Positions 46,592 to 55,338 of a stretch of 64,000 nt of DNA are shown in pieces (within the stretch, counting starts at the first letter, position 1; every line of letters begins with the position of its first letter). The position numbers and the translations under genes were made by a program. The stretch is from Flammeovirgaceae bacterium (lineage in GTDB: Bacteria; Bacteroidota; Bacteroidia; Cytophagales; Cyclobacteriaceae), in assembly GCA_024638265.1 (NCBI GenBank), contig JAHEKQ010000009.1, positions 1-64,000 of the forward strand, read 5' to 3'. The notes beneath the pieces were generated by a model. That model was not told the DNA's origin. It searched no databases and was given only the letters and a program-made list of their open reading frames with translations.

Positions 46592-47733
46592 ATCGTAACT
46601 TTTTGAAGAATTTCAGCGGCTTTAAGCAGTGTTTCTTCCCCCTTGGCAAAACAAAAACGCAATAAGCCGGCATTGTAACCATCCTCGTAAAAAGCGGAAA
46701 CCGGTATGGCGGCGACACCGTCTTCCCTCGTCATTTTCTCAGCAAATTCGTGGTCTGAAATATCTAGTGTTTCTCTGAGGCGAACCATTTGAAAATAAGT
46801 CCCGAAGCAATCGAGTGGTTCAAAAATGGATCCATCAAGCGCGGACGAAAACAGCTTTTGTTTCCTGTGAAAGAACTGCCCGAGATGTAAATAATTCTCG
46901 GGGTTTTTCATGTGATCCGCCATCGCCAGCTGAATAGGGGTATTAACGGTAAAGGTAACAAACTGATGAACTTTGCGAAGCTCAGTGGTAATCTCCGGGC
47001 AGGCCACAGCATAACCTATCTTCCAACCGGTGGCATGGAAGGTTTTTCCAAAGCTGAAAATGGCCACAGCTCTTTTTCGAAGGGTCTCAGACCGCAGAAC
47101 AGAATGGTGAGTATTACCCGGAAATAATATCCTTTCATACACCTCATCTGAAATGATATAAAGGTCATTTTGTTCGGCAACCTGCTCGAGATTCATAAGA
47201 TCATCCGCAGAAATTATTGAACCTGTTGGATTATGAGGCGTATTGATTACAATGGCCGACGTACGGGAGTTTATCTTGGCACGCACCTCATCCCACGGTA
47301 TGTGGAATGATGGAGGATTAAGTCGGATGTGTACGGGTTGCGCCCCTGCCAACCGGATTACCGGGTCATAGCTGTCATAGGCCGGATCAAAAACAATAAC
47401 CTCGTCGCCCGGGTGGATCAACGAGGTAAAAGTGGCAAACAGGGCCTCTGTTCCGCCGGCAAATACGGTAATCTCTTCCGCCGGATCGGTGGGGCGGTCA
47501 TAGGTGTCGATGACCACTTCTGCAATTTGATTGCGAAGTTCAGGCGTGCCGGGCATGGGTGCGTACTGGTTTTTACCCGCCTTCATGTAATAATGTACCC
47601 GTTCTACCAGCTTTTCACTTACAGGGAAATCAGGAAAGCCCTGGGCAAGGTTTATGGCCCCACATTCATTGGACAGGGCCGACATGACTGTAAAAATGGA
47701 GGTTCCGGTGGAAGGGAGTTTGGACTTGACCAT
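46588..47733 (-). CDS. PLP aminotransferase, YbdL-type (methionine/glutamine aminotransferase)
   Basis: 381 residues, class I/II fold. The N-terminal INLAQGFPDFP is the hallmark of YbdL/kynurenine aminotransferase-like enzymes; NTPHNPTG and the PLP lysine Lys230 in FSFGKTFHATGWK are intact. Such enzymes transaminate methionine or glutamine with 2-oxo acids, producing alpha-ketoglutaramate, which the adjacent omega-amidase-like protein would remove. It overlaps def by one base and the amidase gene by four, so all three are co-expressed. Confidence 0.9.
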   Translation of the reverse strand: MVKSKLPSTGTSIFTVMSALSNECGAINLAQGFPDFPVSEKLVERVHYYMKAGKNQYAPMPGTPELRNQIAEVVIDTYDRPTDPAEEITVFAGGTEALFATFTSLIHPGDEVIVFDPAYDSYDPVIRLAGAQPVHIRLNPPSFHIPWDEVRAKINSRTSAIVINTPHNPTGSIISADDLMNLEQVAEQNDLYIISDEVYERILFPGNTHHSVLRSETLRKRAVAIFSFGKTFHATGWKIGYAVACPEITTELRKVHQFVTFTVNTPIQLAMADHMKNPENYLHLGQFFHRKQKLFSSALDGSIFEPLDCFGTYFQMVRLRETLDISDHEFAEKMTREDGVAAIPVSAFYEDGYNAGLLRFCFAKGEETLLKAAEILQKVTI

Positions 47734-48284
47734 TATCTCCTTGGTACGGCGATCCTGTAGTCCGTTTTAACTTTTCCCTTACTGATATTAGTGAGTTTTC
47801 CCTTCAATAGCCTTTTCTTAAAAGGGGTAAGCCGGTCTGTGAATAAAATGCCCTCAATGTGATCGTACTCATGCTGGATGATCCGGGCTTTGATACCGTC
47901 AAAACTCTCTTCGTGCTCCTCCCAGTTTTCATCAAAATATCGGATGGTCAGCTCCTCCGGCCTTTCAATATCTTCCCGGATATGAGGGATACTGAGACAA
48001 CCCTCTTCATAGACGAAAGGATTCCCCTCCTCCGTAACAACCCTGGGATTGATAAATACTTTTTTGAAATCCATGAGCTCCTCTTCCTCAAGGGGGGCAC
48101 CGTCAATAACGAACATCCTGATGCTTTTCCCAATTTGAGGGGCGGCAAGCCCTACCCCTGAAGCCCCGTACATGGTTTCAAACATGTCTTCGGCAAGGGC
48201 TTTAACATCTATGCTCCCCTTTTCAATGTCTACTGCTTTTTTCTTAAGCACTGGGTCGCCATATACGACAATCGGATATACCAT
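47733..48284 (-). CDS. def: Peptide deformylase
   Basis: 183 residues. Motif 1 GVGLAAPQ is at 43-50, motif 2 EEGCLSIP holds metal ligand Cys96, and motif 3 QHEYDHIEG holds His138, Glu139 and His142. It removes the formyl group from new proteins. The N-terminal region VYPIVVYGDPVLKKK is normal. It is the third gene of the minus-strand run after ruvX (1-bp gap). Confidence 0.97.
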   Translation of the reverse strand: MVYPIVVYGDPVLKKKAVDIEKGSIDVKALAEDMFETMYGASGVGLAAPQIGKSIRMFVIDGAPLEEEELMDFKKVFINPRVVTEEGNPFVYEEGCLSIPHIREDIERPEELTIRYFDENWEEHEESFDGIKARIIQHEYDHIEGILFTDRLTPFKKRLLKGKLTNISKGKVKTDYRIAVPRR

Positions 48285-48285
48285 A

Positions 48286-48693
48286 TCAAATACCTAAATA
48301 CGACTGCAAAATTAGGGATGCGCTGATTTTATCCACAAGTTTTTTGTCCCTTCTCTTCTTTTTTCCCAGTCCGCTACCGGAAATGGCTTGTCGGGCAATC
48401 TTGCTGGTAAATCTTTCATCCCATTTTATAACCTCTAATCGTGGAAATTTGGTTTCAAGAGTTTTAATAAATTTTGATACATGCACTGTTGCATCAGTGT
48501 CTCTTTGATACAGGTCGGTGGGCCAACCCACCACTACTTTGTCTACCGATTCACGCGATAAGTATTCCGATAAAAAATCAAACACTTGTTGTGTCGATAC
48601 GGTTTCCAGGGGGGAGCAGATGATCTGAAGCGGGTCTGTAACGGCGATTCCCGTTCTCTTTAAGCCATAATCCATGGCCAGAATTCTCCCCAC
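48286..48693 (-). CDS. ruvX: Putative pre-16S rRNA nuclease / Holliday junction resolvase-like RuvX (YqgF)
   Basis: 135 residues from a GTG start. RNase H-like fold with the catalytic Asp in LAMDYGLKRTG, the VVGWPTDL strand, KWDERFTSKIA and the C-terminal acidic DKISASLIL. YqgF proteins process pre-16S rRNA ends. One base separates it from the upstream ScdA-like gene. Confidence 0.93.
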   Translation of the reverse strand: MGRILAMDYGLKRTGIAVTDPLQIICSPLETVSTQQVFDFLSEYLSRESVDKVVVGWPTDLYQRDTDATVHVSKFIKTLETKFPRLEVIKWDERFTSKIARQAISGSGLGKKKRRDKKLVDKISASLILQSYLGI

Positions 48694-48694
48694 T

Positions 48695-49450
48695 TCAGTT
48701 GTATTTGGAAATGGAGTCTATCATTTTTCGGGCTTCGTTTTCAAGCCCTAATGCTTTGGGGAAAAGGATATTATTCTCAACCTTGGCATGCTGGATGAGC
48801 TCTGACTCAAAGGAGCTCAGCTCGGAATATACCACGCGAATCTGGAGCGGTGTATCATCTAACACCTCGTAATCCTTCGTGATTTTCCGGATGCCTTCCA
48901 TTTCATCGTCGTGAATGTCGTGCTCGGCGGCAAAGTCCGTTACAGAGTATTTTTTCATTTCATAAAATATCCTGCCTGGTGTGGAGCGACCACTCACCGC
49001 TTTGTAGAGTTTTATCACGTATTTGAAAAAAGTATCCTCTTCCAGGTATATATGGTGAATGAAATCTTCTACGAACATGGGAAAAACCACTTTCAGGTCT
49101 CTTTCAATCGCACCATATTTCTCACCTTTCCCCTCCAGGGAATCAATAAGGTTAGCCAGGTAAGGAAGCTTCTTTTTGGCAAAGTTGTAATGACTGTGCT
49201 TTAGGAACTCAATCAGAAGATCGACCGGGAAGCTGGAGACTTTATTGACATCCAACTCTTCCCCGCTGGGGTCGGATAATTCCTGAATGACACGCTGGAC
49301 ATCAATGCCCTTCTTTTTACAAACATCACAAAGGGTCTCTTCGGAGTAGTCGAAAAACCGTATACCGAAATAGTACAGAATCGACGCATACACGTAATTC
49401 TGGCTTACAATCTCGGTAAGTGTGCTGTTTTTGAGCTCCTGTGATTCCAT
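48695..49450 (-). CDS. ScdA/hemerythrin-like protein with altered N-terminal motif
   Basis: 251 residues from ATG 49450; a GTG at 49501 is in frame but overlaps a TATATTTG promoter element (49467-49460), so the ATG is preferred. The N-terminal ~70 residues align by eye with ScdA_N (YASILYYFGIRFFDYSEETL, then KKKGIDVQRVIQEL), but the IDFCCGG signature is replaced by IRFFDYS, with Phe32-Phe33 where two Cys should be. The rest has hemerythrin-like His/Glu positions: HSHYNF, FIHHIYLEEDTFF, AEHDIHDDEM and HAKVENNILFP. RIC proteins repair iron-sulfur clusters damaged by NO; loss of the Cys pair suggests a changed role. Confidence 0.8.
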   Translation of the reverse strand: MESQELKNSTLTEIVSQNYVYASILYYFGIRFFDYSEETLCDVCKKKGIDVQRVIQELSDPSGEELDVNKVSSFPVDLLIEFLKHSHYNFAKKKLPYLANLIDSLEGKGEKYGAIERDLKVVFPMFVEDFIHHIYLEEDTFFKYVIKLYKAVSGRSTPGRIFYEMKKYSVTDFAAEHDIHDDEMEGIRKITKDYEVLDDTPLQIRVVYSELSSFESELIQHAKVENNILFPKALGLENEARKMIDSISKYN

Positions 49451-49459
49451 CACTTCTAA

Positions 49460-49467
49460 CAAATATA
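49460..49467 (-). promoter_or_regulatory. Candidate -7 promoter element of the ScdA-like gene
   Basis: TATATTTG on the minus strand (complement CAAATATA) lies 9 bp upstream of the ATG at 49450, which would give a very short leader. No -33 box is evident. It decides the start codon: the GTG at 49501 would lie upstream of the predicted transcription start. Confidence 0.4.
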
Positions 49468-49504
49468 AATATCCTGATGATATTTTATAAATTGTCTTCA
49501 CGAT

Positions 49505-51208
49505 ATGAAAAAGATAATTTTTTGCCTGGCATTGCTTTCTCCGGCCATATTCCTGTCTTGTTCCACAAATGAGGAAACCGTTCCGGATACGGTGCTCTTT
49601 AACGGAATGCTTTGGACGGGATTAGAGGATTCCCCCTCCCCGGGCTGGGTTTCCATAAGGGGAGATATGATCGAGGAGATCGGCTTCAGTGACGCGCCCC
49701 CGGATGCTAAAGAAAAAATTGATGTGCAAGGCGGCTTGATTCTCCCCGGATTCAATGATTCCCATGTACATTTTGCCTCTGCAGGACACCTTCTCCTGGG
49801 TATTAACCTGCTGGACATCAATTCGGATGATGGATTGGTAAAACGGATAAATGAGACTACTGAAAGGCTGCCGAAAGGGAGCTGGATAACGCGTGGAGAC
49901 TGGGGTGCCTACGAGGCCTGGGCCATGGGGTCTGAAGGGGGAAACACCTCCGAGAGGAGATGGGAACCCCACCGGGGACTAATTGATTCCATTACAATAG
50001 ACCACCCCGTACTGATCACTCGTTTCGATCGCGAGCAGGGCCTTGCCAATCAACTCGCGCTGGACTATTTCGGCCTTGAATCGGAATCCGGAATACTGGA
50101 GGGAAGCGAACTTCAAAATGCATTGGCTGAAATTCCCGATAAAAGCTTTGGTCAGAAAAAAGCTGAAGTACTGAGAGGGCTCAGTGAGTGCGCTCGATGG
50201 GGCGTCACCACCGTGCAGGACATGTCCCCCCTGGACTATGTTGAAGTTTACCGAGATATCCAGGATAACGATTCGTTGACATGCCGGATAAATTTTGCCC
50301 CCAGCCGACTCAGTGAATATGTAAATATGAAGGAAAAGGGGTGGCTTATTGATTGGGATTATGAAGAAGGCCCCCGGCCGGCTGGTGATGGCTGGGTCAC
50401 ATTTGGAACACTGAAAACCCATATTGATGGGATCATGGGTGCAAGGTCCGCCCGTTTTTACGAACCTTATTCTGATAATTCTGTGGAAATGTCCGAATGG
50501 AGAGGGGGTTGGCGGGAATTTTCCAGGGATATGAATGAATATAAAAGGATGATCCTGGAAGCAGACCGTTCGGGCATTCAAATGAGAATTCATGCCATTG
50601 GGGATGAGGCGAACTCCATATTGCTGGATATACTCGACACAATGGATTTGGTAAACGGTGCAAGGGACAGGAGGTTCAGGCTGGTTCATGCGCAGGTAAT
50701 CCATCCGGATGATTTTCCCAGGTTCAGTGAAAAGAAAATTGTGGCTGAGGTACAGCCATACCATGTGGCTGATGATATGCGCTGGATGGAAGAGAGAATT
50801 GGGTACCAGCGGTGCAAGGGGGCGTACGCCTTTAAAACCCTCCAGGACAGTGGCTGTATCCTTAGTTTTGGATCGGATTGGCCGGGAACTAATGCGTCTT
50901 ACTATCCAATCAACCCGCTCTTTGGGATATATTCGGCCGTTACCCGGCAAACAGTCCAGGGCAAACCCGAGGGAGGATGGTTTCCCGAGCAGCGAATTGA
51001 TTTGAATGATGCCCTTATGGCCTACACCTGGGGGTCGGCATTTGGGGCGTTCGAAGAAAAACAAAAAGGAACTATAGAACCGGGGAAGTGGGCAGACATT
51101 ACCGTTCTTCAGGAAAATATATTTGACACTGAACCGTCGGAATGGTTAAATACGGAGGTAGCGCTTACCATGGTAGGCGGCCGTGTTGTCTATTCAAGCC
51201 AGGATTAA
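49505..51208 (+). CDS. Amidohydrolase-3 family lipoprotein (YtcJ-like)
   Basis: 567 residues. Signal peptide with lipobox IFLSC followed by STNEE. Metal-binding HxH is in GFNDSHVHFASAGH (about residue 86), with MRIHAIGDEAN, RLVHAQVIHPDDF and the C-terminal SFGSDWPG Asp. The N-terminal VLFNGMLWTG and C-terminal KGTIEPGKWADITVL are typical of YtcJ-type amidohydrolases. The enzyme acts in the periplasm or at the outer membrane; the substrate is unknown. Divergent from the ScdA-like gene with ~54 bp between the starts. Confidence 0.92.
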   Translation: MKKIIFCLALLSPAIFLSCSTNEETVPDTVLFNGMLWTGLEDSPSPGWVSIRGDMIEEIGFSDAPPDAKEKIDVQGGLILPGFNDSHVHFASAGHLLLGINLLDINSDDGLVKRINETTERLPKGSWITRGDWGAYEAWAMGSEGGNTSERRWEPHRGLIDSITIDHPVLITRFDREQGLANQLALDYFGLESESGILEGSELQNALAEIPDKSFGQKKAEVLRGLSECARWGVTTVQDMSPLDYVEVYRDIQDNDSLTCRINFAPSRLSEYVNMKEKGWLIDWDYEEGPRPAGDGWVTFGTLKTHIDGIMGARSARFYEPYSDNSVEMSEWRGGWREFSRDMNEYKRMILEADRSGIQMRIHAIGDEANSILLDILDTMDLVNGARDRRFRLVHAQVIHPDDFPRFSEKKIVAEVQPYHVADDMRWMEERIGYQRCKGAYAFKTLQDSGCILSFGSDWPGTNASYYPINPLFGIYSAVTRQTVQGKPEGGWFPEQRIDLNDALMAYTWGSAFGAFEEKQKGTIEPGKWADITVLQENIFDTEPSEWLNTEVALTMVGGRVVYSSQD

Positions 51209-51259
51209 CCATTGGCTGATTGAACCGTTAGTAGGAATAAGAAATTTAAATGAATTGTC

Positions 51260-52888
51260 GTGAGTAATTACAATAACACCAAAGGACAGATAAGGATGCC
51301 AATCATTCTGGCTATAGGCCTGGCTGCCGGGATTCTGATCGGAGCAACATTTTCCAAGCCCGCGGTAGGGGAGAAAATGGGGCTAGAGGGAAGCATTGCC
51401 AAATTCAAGGAAGTACTGACACTGATTGAACGCAATTATGTGGATGAAGTAGACGTGGACGAATTGGTAGAGGGGGCCATTGTAGAGATGCTTGATGAAC
51501 TCGATCCCCACTCTACGTATATTCCAGCCAGCGAGAAGGTGAGAGCCAATGAAGGCTTGCAAGGCAATTTTGAGGGCATTGGGGTGGAATTTAACATTTT
51601 CAAGGATACCATTGTCGTAATTTCTCCCTTAGGCGGGGGACCCAGCGAGGCTGTTGGTGTAATGGCCGGTGATAAGATCATTAAAGTGGATGGCGAGACG
51701 GTTGCAGGAGTGGGCTTCACTACACTGGATGTTCAGAGAACCCTGAAAGGGCCCAAGGGCACCAAAGTCAAAATCTCCGTAAAGAGAAAAGGAGTGAAGG
51801 ATCTCATTGAGTTTGAGATCACCCGTGATAAAATACCCCAGTATTCAGTAGATACGGGGTACATGATCGATGATGAAACGGGCTATATAAAGATTTCCCG
51901 GTTTGGGGCCACAACCTTTCTCGAGTTCAAGGAGAAGCTGCTTATCCTGAAAGATAAGGGAATGGAGAGGTTGATATTAGATCTCCAGGGAAATCCGGGC
52001 GGATATATGTCGGCAGCTATACAGATTGCCGATGAGTTTCTCCCGGATGACAGGAAGATCGTTTATACGAAGGGGAAAGAATTTCGCTTTAATACAGAGG
52101 CAAATACAGAATCCGAAGGAGAATTTGAGGACGGTGCCCTGATTGTCTTAATGAATGAAGGGTCCGCCTCCGCATCGGAGATTGTAGCCGGGGCCTTACA
52201 GGATAATGACAGGGCCCTTATAGTTGGAAGAAGATCTTTTGGAAAAGGTTTAGTACAATTACCCATGGATCTTTCTGATGGCAGCGAAATGCGCCTGACT
52301 ATTTCCAGGTATTACACACCCAGCGGAAGGAGTATACAGAAACCCTATGGCGATGTCGACTACGAAAGGGATATATCCAAGCGTTTCAGCAATGGAGAAT
52401 TCTTTAGTGCTGACAGTGTAAAATTTGTTGATTCCTTGAAATTCAAGACCCGGAAGAGCCGCACTGTATATGGTGGAGGAGGCATCATGCCTGATTACTT
52501 TGTTCCTCTCGATACTACCCAGGGATCGGCCTACCTGAACAGGCTCTACTACTCCAATGCAATGCTGGAGTTTGCTTTCAGGTATTTCACCGAAAATGAA
52601 AAGGCATTATCCCGGTGGGATTACCAGGATTATTATGACAAATTTCCCGTAACCCCCGAAATGGAGCAAAGGCTAATGGACATAGGTGAGAGCTACAAAG
52701 TGGAGCGGAATAGTAAGGAACTCAGTGACAATAGGGAACTGTTCCATATCCACATGAAATCACAGATTGCTCGCAGGGTTTGGGGGAATGATGGCTTCTA
52801 TCCTATTTTCAACCTCTCCAATGAGATCTTGGAAAATGCGATTAAGCTTTGGTCAGAATCCGAAGAGCTGGATAGGTCGAAATTTTAG
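51260..52888 (+). CDS. S41 family C-terminal processing peptidase (CtpA-like)
   Basis: 542 residues from GTG 51260. One N-terminal membrane segment (ILAIGLAAGILIGATF), then a PDZ domain (about residues 90-170, IVVISPLGGGPSEAVGVMAGDKI) and the S41 catalytic domain. The nucleophile Ser lies in the GSASASE motif at 301-307 and the general base Lys329 is in GRRSFGKG. It trims the C-termini of envelope proteins. The stop forms a TTAG overlap with the convergent gene. Confidence 0.95.
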   Translation: MSNYNNTKGQIRMPIILAIGLAAGILIGATFSKPAVGEKMGLEGSIAKFKEVLTLIERNYVDEVDVDELVEGAIVEMLDELDPHSTYIPASEKVRANEGLQGNFEGIGVEFNIFKDTIVVISPLGGGPSEAVGVMAGDKIIKVDGETVAGVGFTTLDVQRTLKGPKGTKVKISVKRKGVKDLIEFEITRDKIPQYSVDTGYMIDDETGYIKISRFGATTFLEFKEKLLILKDKGMERLILDLQGNPGGYMSAAIQIADEFLPDDRKIVYTKGKEFRFNTEANTESEGEFEDGALIVLMNEGSASASEIVAGALQDNDRALIVGRRSFGKGLVQLPMDLSDGSEMRLTISRYYTPSGRSIQKPYGDVDYERDISKRFSNGEFFSADSVKFVDSLKFKTRKSRTVYGGGGIMPDYFVPLDTTQGSAYLNRLYYSNAMLEFAFRYFTENEKALSRWDYQDYYDKFPVTPEMEQRLMDIGESYKVERNSKELSDNRELFHIHMKSQIARRVWGNDGFYPIFNLSNEILENAIKLWSESEELDRSKF

Positions 52889-53907
52889 TTATTCACCCAT
52901 TTTTCAATACTCCAGAGGTGGTTGAGCAAAGACTGGCGCCAACCGAGATCGGCGTCCCATTCTGTTCCCAGGTAGGTAGTATTGGACTGAAAGTGATTGA
53001 TATAGAATTTATAGACCTTCTCAGATTGTGACAGGGTTAAGGCTTCGCTGTTTTCGCCTTTGTAGCGAAGTGTGACGTAGCCGGTTATGCCTTCCTCTTC
53101 TTCGTAATCCAGCAGTTCCCTAACTAGGGATGCGGGACCGGTCACATAGCGGAGGATAAAACGAAATCCCTGGTTGGCAATTTCCACATCCGTAAACGAG
53201 GGATCCACAAGCTCAAATTCGTAGGGATAGGCCATGTCGAATACGGCCTGGAGCTCCTGGTCTTTTAATGGATCGTTGAATTTAGGTACCGCCAATTTGC
53301 CGGAACTCAGCGATAGGTTAAAGAACTCAGCTCGCCGGCCCTTTATGGGCTGCGTTAATACACCTTTTTCCGGGATCTCTGCCGTGAGAAAATTGGCGAG
53401 TTCATAACCTGAATTTGCAGTGCGTACGTATAGTTGATCTGCAATATTTTTAAATTCCCCTTCCCTGGTCCAGGCAGACACGGGCTTGTCAGTGAAAAAG
53501 GATTCCTCAAAAGACATAACCCCTACAAAGCTATTCTCCCCTCGATATTTCAGCAGAATTATATTATCCAATTCCCGGTTGCCGAAGTCTTCAATGAAAC
53601 TTCGCGTAACCTCAGTACCTGAGAAAATAGTACTAAGGCTGTAGTAGACTACCGGGTCAATCCCCCCTTTTACAATGATATTGTGAAAAGCGCGGCTAAC
53701 CCGATCCCATTCAGAGGGGTTGTCGGAAACAAGGTCTATCAGGACCAGCGATTTCCCTGACCTGATTTTTTCGGGAAGACTGTCGCTGGGAACCATCAAG
53801 TCGATCTTTCTATCAACTAGATCCTGCGAAAATAGAGTCGTGTTGACACAAATAGCGATTACAAGTAAAAGAAGTCTCACTACCCGGGTACAACGACAGA
53901 TCTGCAT
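52885..53907 (-). CDS. Exported protein of unknown function
   Basis: 340 residues from ATG 53907; a TTG at 53919 is in frame but would overlap the VOC gene stop. A signal peptide or anchor (VVRLLLLVIAICVNTTLFSQ) is followed by a soluble part rich in strands, with SLVLIDLVSDNPSEWDRV early and YVTLRYKGENSEALTLSQSEK late. I recognise no family. It lies in a minus-strand series with a VOC protein and a Rieske protein and ends with a 4-bp stop overlap against the S41 protease. Confidence 0.72.
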   Translation of the reverse strand: MQICRCTRVVRLLLLVIAICVNTTLFSQDLVDRKIDLMVPSDSLPEKIRSGKSLVLIDLVSDNPSEWDRVSRAFHNIIVKGGIDPVVYYSLSTIFSGTEVTRSFIEDFGNRELDNIILLKYRGENSFVGVMSFEESFFTDKPVSAWTREGEFKNIADQLYVRTANSGYELANFLTAEIPEKGVLTQPIKGRRAEFFNLSLSSGKLAVPKFNDPLKDQELQAVFDMAYPYEFELVDPSFTDVEIANQGFRFILRYVTGPASLVRELLDYEEEEGITGYVTLRYKGENSEALTLSQSEKVYKFYINHFQSNTTYLGTEWDADLGWRQSLLNHLWSIEKWVNN

Positions 53908-53915
53908 TTTTCTTA

Positions 53916-54332
53916 TCAATGAGCAAAAAGTTGATCAGGATCCCGAAATGATTTGAATTCAAGGGCATTACCACTGGGGTCCATAAAGAACATGGTTGCT
54001 TGTTCACCTACCTCACCTTCAAAACGAATGTAGGGGTCAATTATGAATTCGATCTTTTTTTCTTTCAGGGATTCTGCCAGGTGATGCCATTCTTCCCAGG
54101 GCAATACTACCCCAAAGTGCTTTACAGGTACCTCCTTACCATCTACCTGGTTCCGGGAAGCTGCGGAAGTTTCCTCGGGGGCAAGATGGGCCACTACCTG
54201 GTGTCCAAACAAGTTAAAATCAATCCACTGTTCAGAACTTCGTCCTGTTGAACAGCCTAAGATATTCGTGTAGAAATCACGCGCTTCCTCGAGGTTATTA
54301 ACGGGGAAGGCGAGGTGAAAAGGTCGATCCAT
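53916..54332 (-). CDS. VOC family protein (glyoxalase/dioxygenase-like)
   Basis: 138 residues from ATG 54332 (a TTG at 54350 is in frame but gives an atypical start). Single VOC domain: [22 protein letters not shown] with the first metal His, [14 protein letters not shown] in the middle with a second His, and [16 protein letters not shown] with the final Glu. The metal-ligand pattern H-H-E is intact. It is close to FosX/dihydroxybiphenyl-type VOC proteins but the substrate is unknown. It is cytosolic, unlike the lipoprotein VOC at 39910. Confidence 0.88.
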   Translation of the reverse strand: MDRPFHLAFPVNNLEEARDFYTNILGCSTGRSSEQWIDFNLFGHQVVAHLAPEETSAASRNQVDGKEVPVKHFGVVLPWEEWHHLAESLKEKKIEFIIDPYIRFEGEVGEQATMFFMDPSGNALEFKSFRDPDQLFAH

Positions 54333-54376
54333 GGCAATTCTTTTGTCCAAAGTTAGAAATTTTACATTTGAGCGGG

Positions 54377-54700
54377 CTAGTCAAGTTGGATAAACAATCC
54401 CTCGTCATCAAGCCTGACCTTCCAGGTCCTGGCGTCTTCAGTTTTCTCCTCAAATTCACGCCCGGTTTTAAGATCGTAACAGTAATTGTGCAAAGGACAG
54501 ATAATTTCACCCCTCGCGTTGACCCAGCCCTGGCTCAGATAGGCACTGCTGTGCGGACAATTATCCTGGATGGCAAAAAACTTATCATTCCATCGGCTCA
54601 GTGCAATTCTCCTCTCACCGATCACCACCCGACGAGCCTTTCCCTCTTCAATGGCCGCTTTGGCCTGGTCGATTGATTTGAAAATCCTTACCCAACGCAT
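54377..54700 (-). CDS. Rieske [2Fe-2S] ferredoxin-like protein
   Basis: 107 residues. The Rieske cluster ligands are Cys48 and His50 (NCPHSSAYL) and Cys68 and His71 (CPLHNYCYD), the standard CxH and CxxH pairs. The length fits a stand-alone Rieske ferredoxin like the BphA3 or NirD type. There is no partner oxygenase nearby; it diverges from the ECF sigma gene and precedes the VOC gene, so an electron-donor role is inference. Confidence 0.92.
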   Translation of the reverse strand: MRWVRIFKSIDQAKAAIEEGKARRVVIGERRIALSRWNDKFFAIQDNCPHSSAYLSQGWVNARGEIICPLHNYCYDLKTGREFEEKTEDARTWKVRLDDEGLFIQLD

Positions 54701-54776
54701 TCGTTATATTACCTTTAATGGGTGGAAATTATTTGCCACCACACGGAAACCTTTTGTACACCACCCTGTCTTTGGG

Positions 54777-55337
54777 GTGAAACTAACTAAAAAGTTGGAA
54801 TCTGGGCAGCAGACATTATTCAAGTACCTGATTGAAAAGTGCAAGGAAGGCGACCGACAAGCCCAGAATGAATTGTACCGATTGTATTCTGATGCTATGT
54901 ATAATATCTGCAGGAGAATGATGGGGGATGAGGATGAGGCACGTGATGTATTACAGGATTCTTTTATTTCTGCCTTTACGCGCCTGAATACCCTCAAAGA
55001 GACAGCCCTCTTCAGCGCATGGCTGAAACGAATTGTCATTAACCATTGTCTCAATGCCTTGAAGAAGAGAAAGGATTTTGTGATACCCTTAAACGAAAAT
55101 ATGGAAGTGATGGAAGAAGAGCCGATGGATCCTGATAACTGGACCGTCAAGCAAATCATGGGGGCAATCAATGAGCTCCCTAAGGGTGCCAGGACGGTAT
55201 TAAACCTTTACATGTTCGAAGGGTATGACCACAAGGAGATCGGACAAATACTCGCCATCACAGAATCGGCCTCAAAAGCCCAATACAGCAAGGCCAAAAG
55301 CCGGATAAGGAAGATGCTTGAGCAAAATACTGTGTGA
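54777..55337 (+). CDS. ECF-type RNA polymerase sigma factor
   Basis: 186 residues from GTG 54777; the in-frame extension to 54570 runs over the divergent Rieske gene and reads as noise, so it is rejected. Sigma region 2 shows YRLYSDAMYNICRRMMGDEDEA and the DVLQDSFISAFTRL helix; region 4 shows ELPKGARTVLNLYMFEGYDHKEIGQIL with the helix-turn-helix. The spacing between regions 2 and 4 is short, as in ECF factors. A gene with one membrane segment follows 1 bp later, the usual position of an anti-sigma factor. Confidence 0.9.
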   Translation: MKLTKKLESGQQTLFKYLIEKCKEGDRQAQNELYRLYSDAMYNICRRMMGDEDEARDVLQDSFISAFTRLNTLKETALFSAWLKRIVINHCLNALKKRKDFVIPLNENMEVMEEEPMDPDNWTVKQIMGAINELPKGARTVLNLYMFEGYDHKEIGQILAITESASKAQYSKAKSRIRKMLEQNTV

Positions 55338-55338
55338 A

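Noticed and set aside
49979-51064. Long minus-strand ORF of 361 codons opposite the amidohydrolase gene
   Set aside because: Lies entirely inside a strongly supported gene, has no recognisable domain and the composition expected of an antisense shadow.
54570-54776. N-terminal extension of the sigma factor frame
   Set aside because: It overlaps the divergent Rieske gene and does not resemble sigma sequences; the GTG at 54777 gives a normal ECF length.
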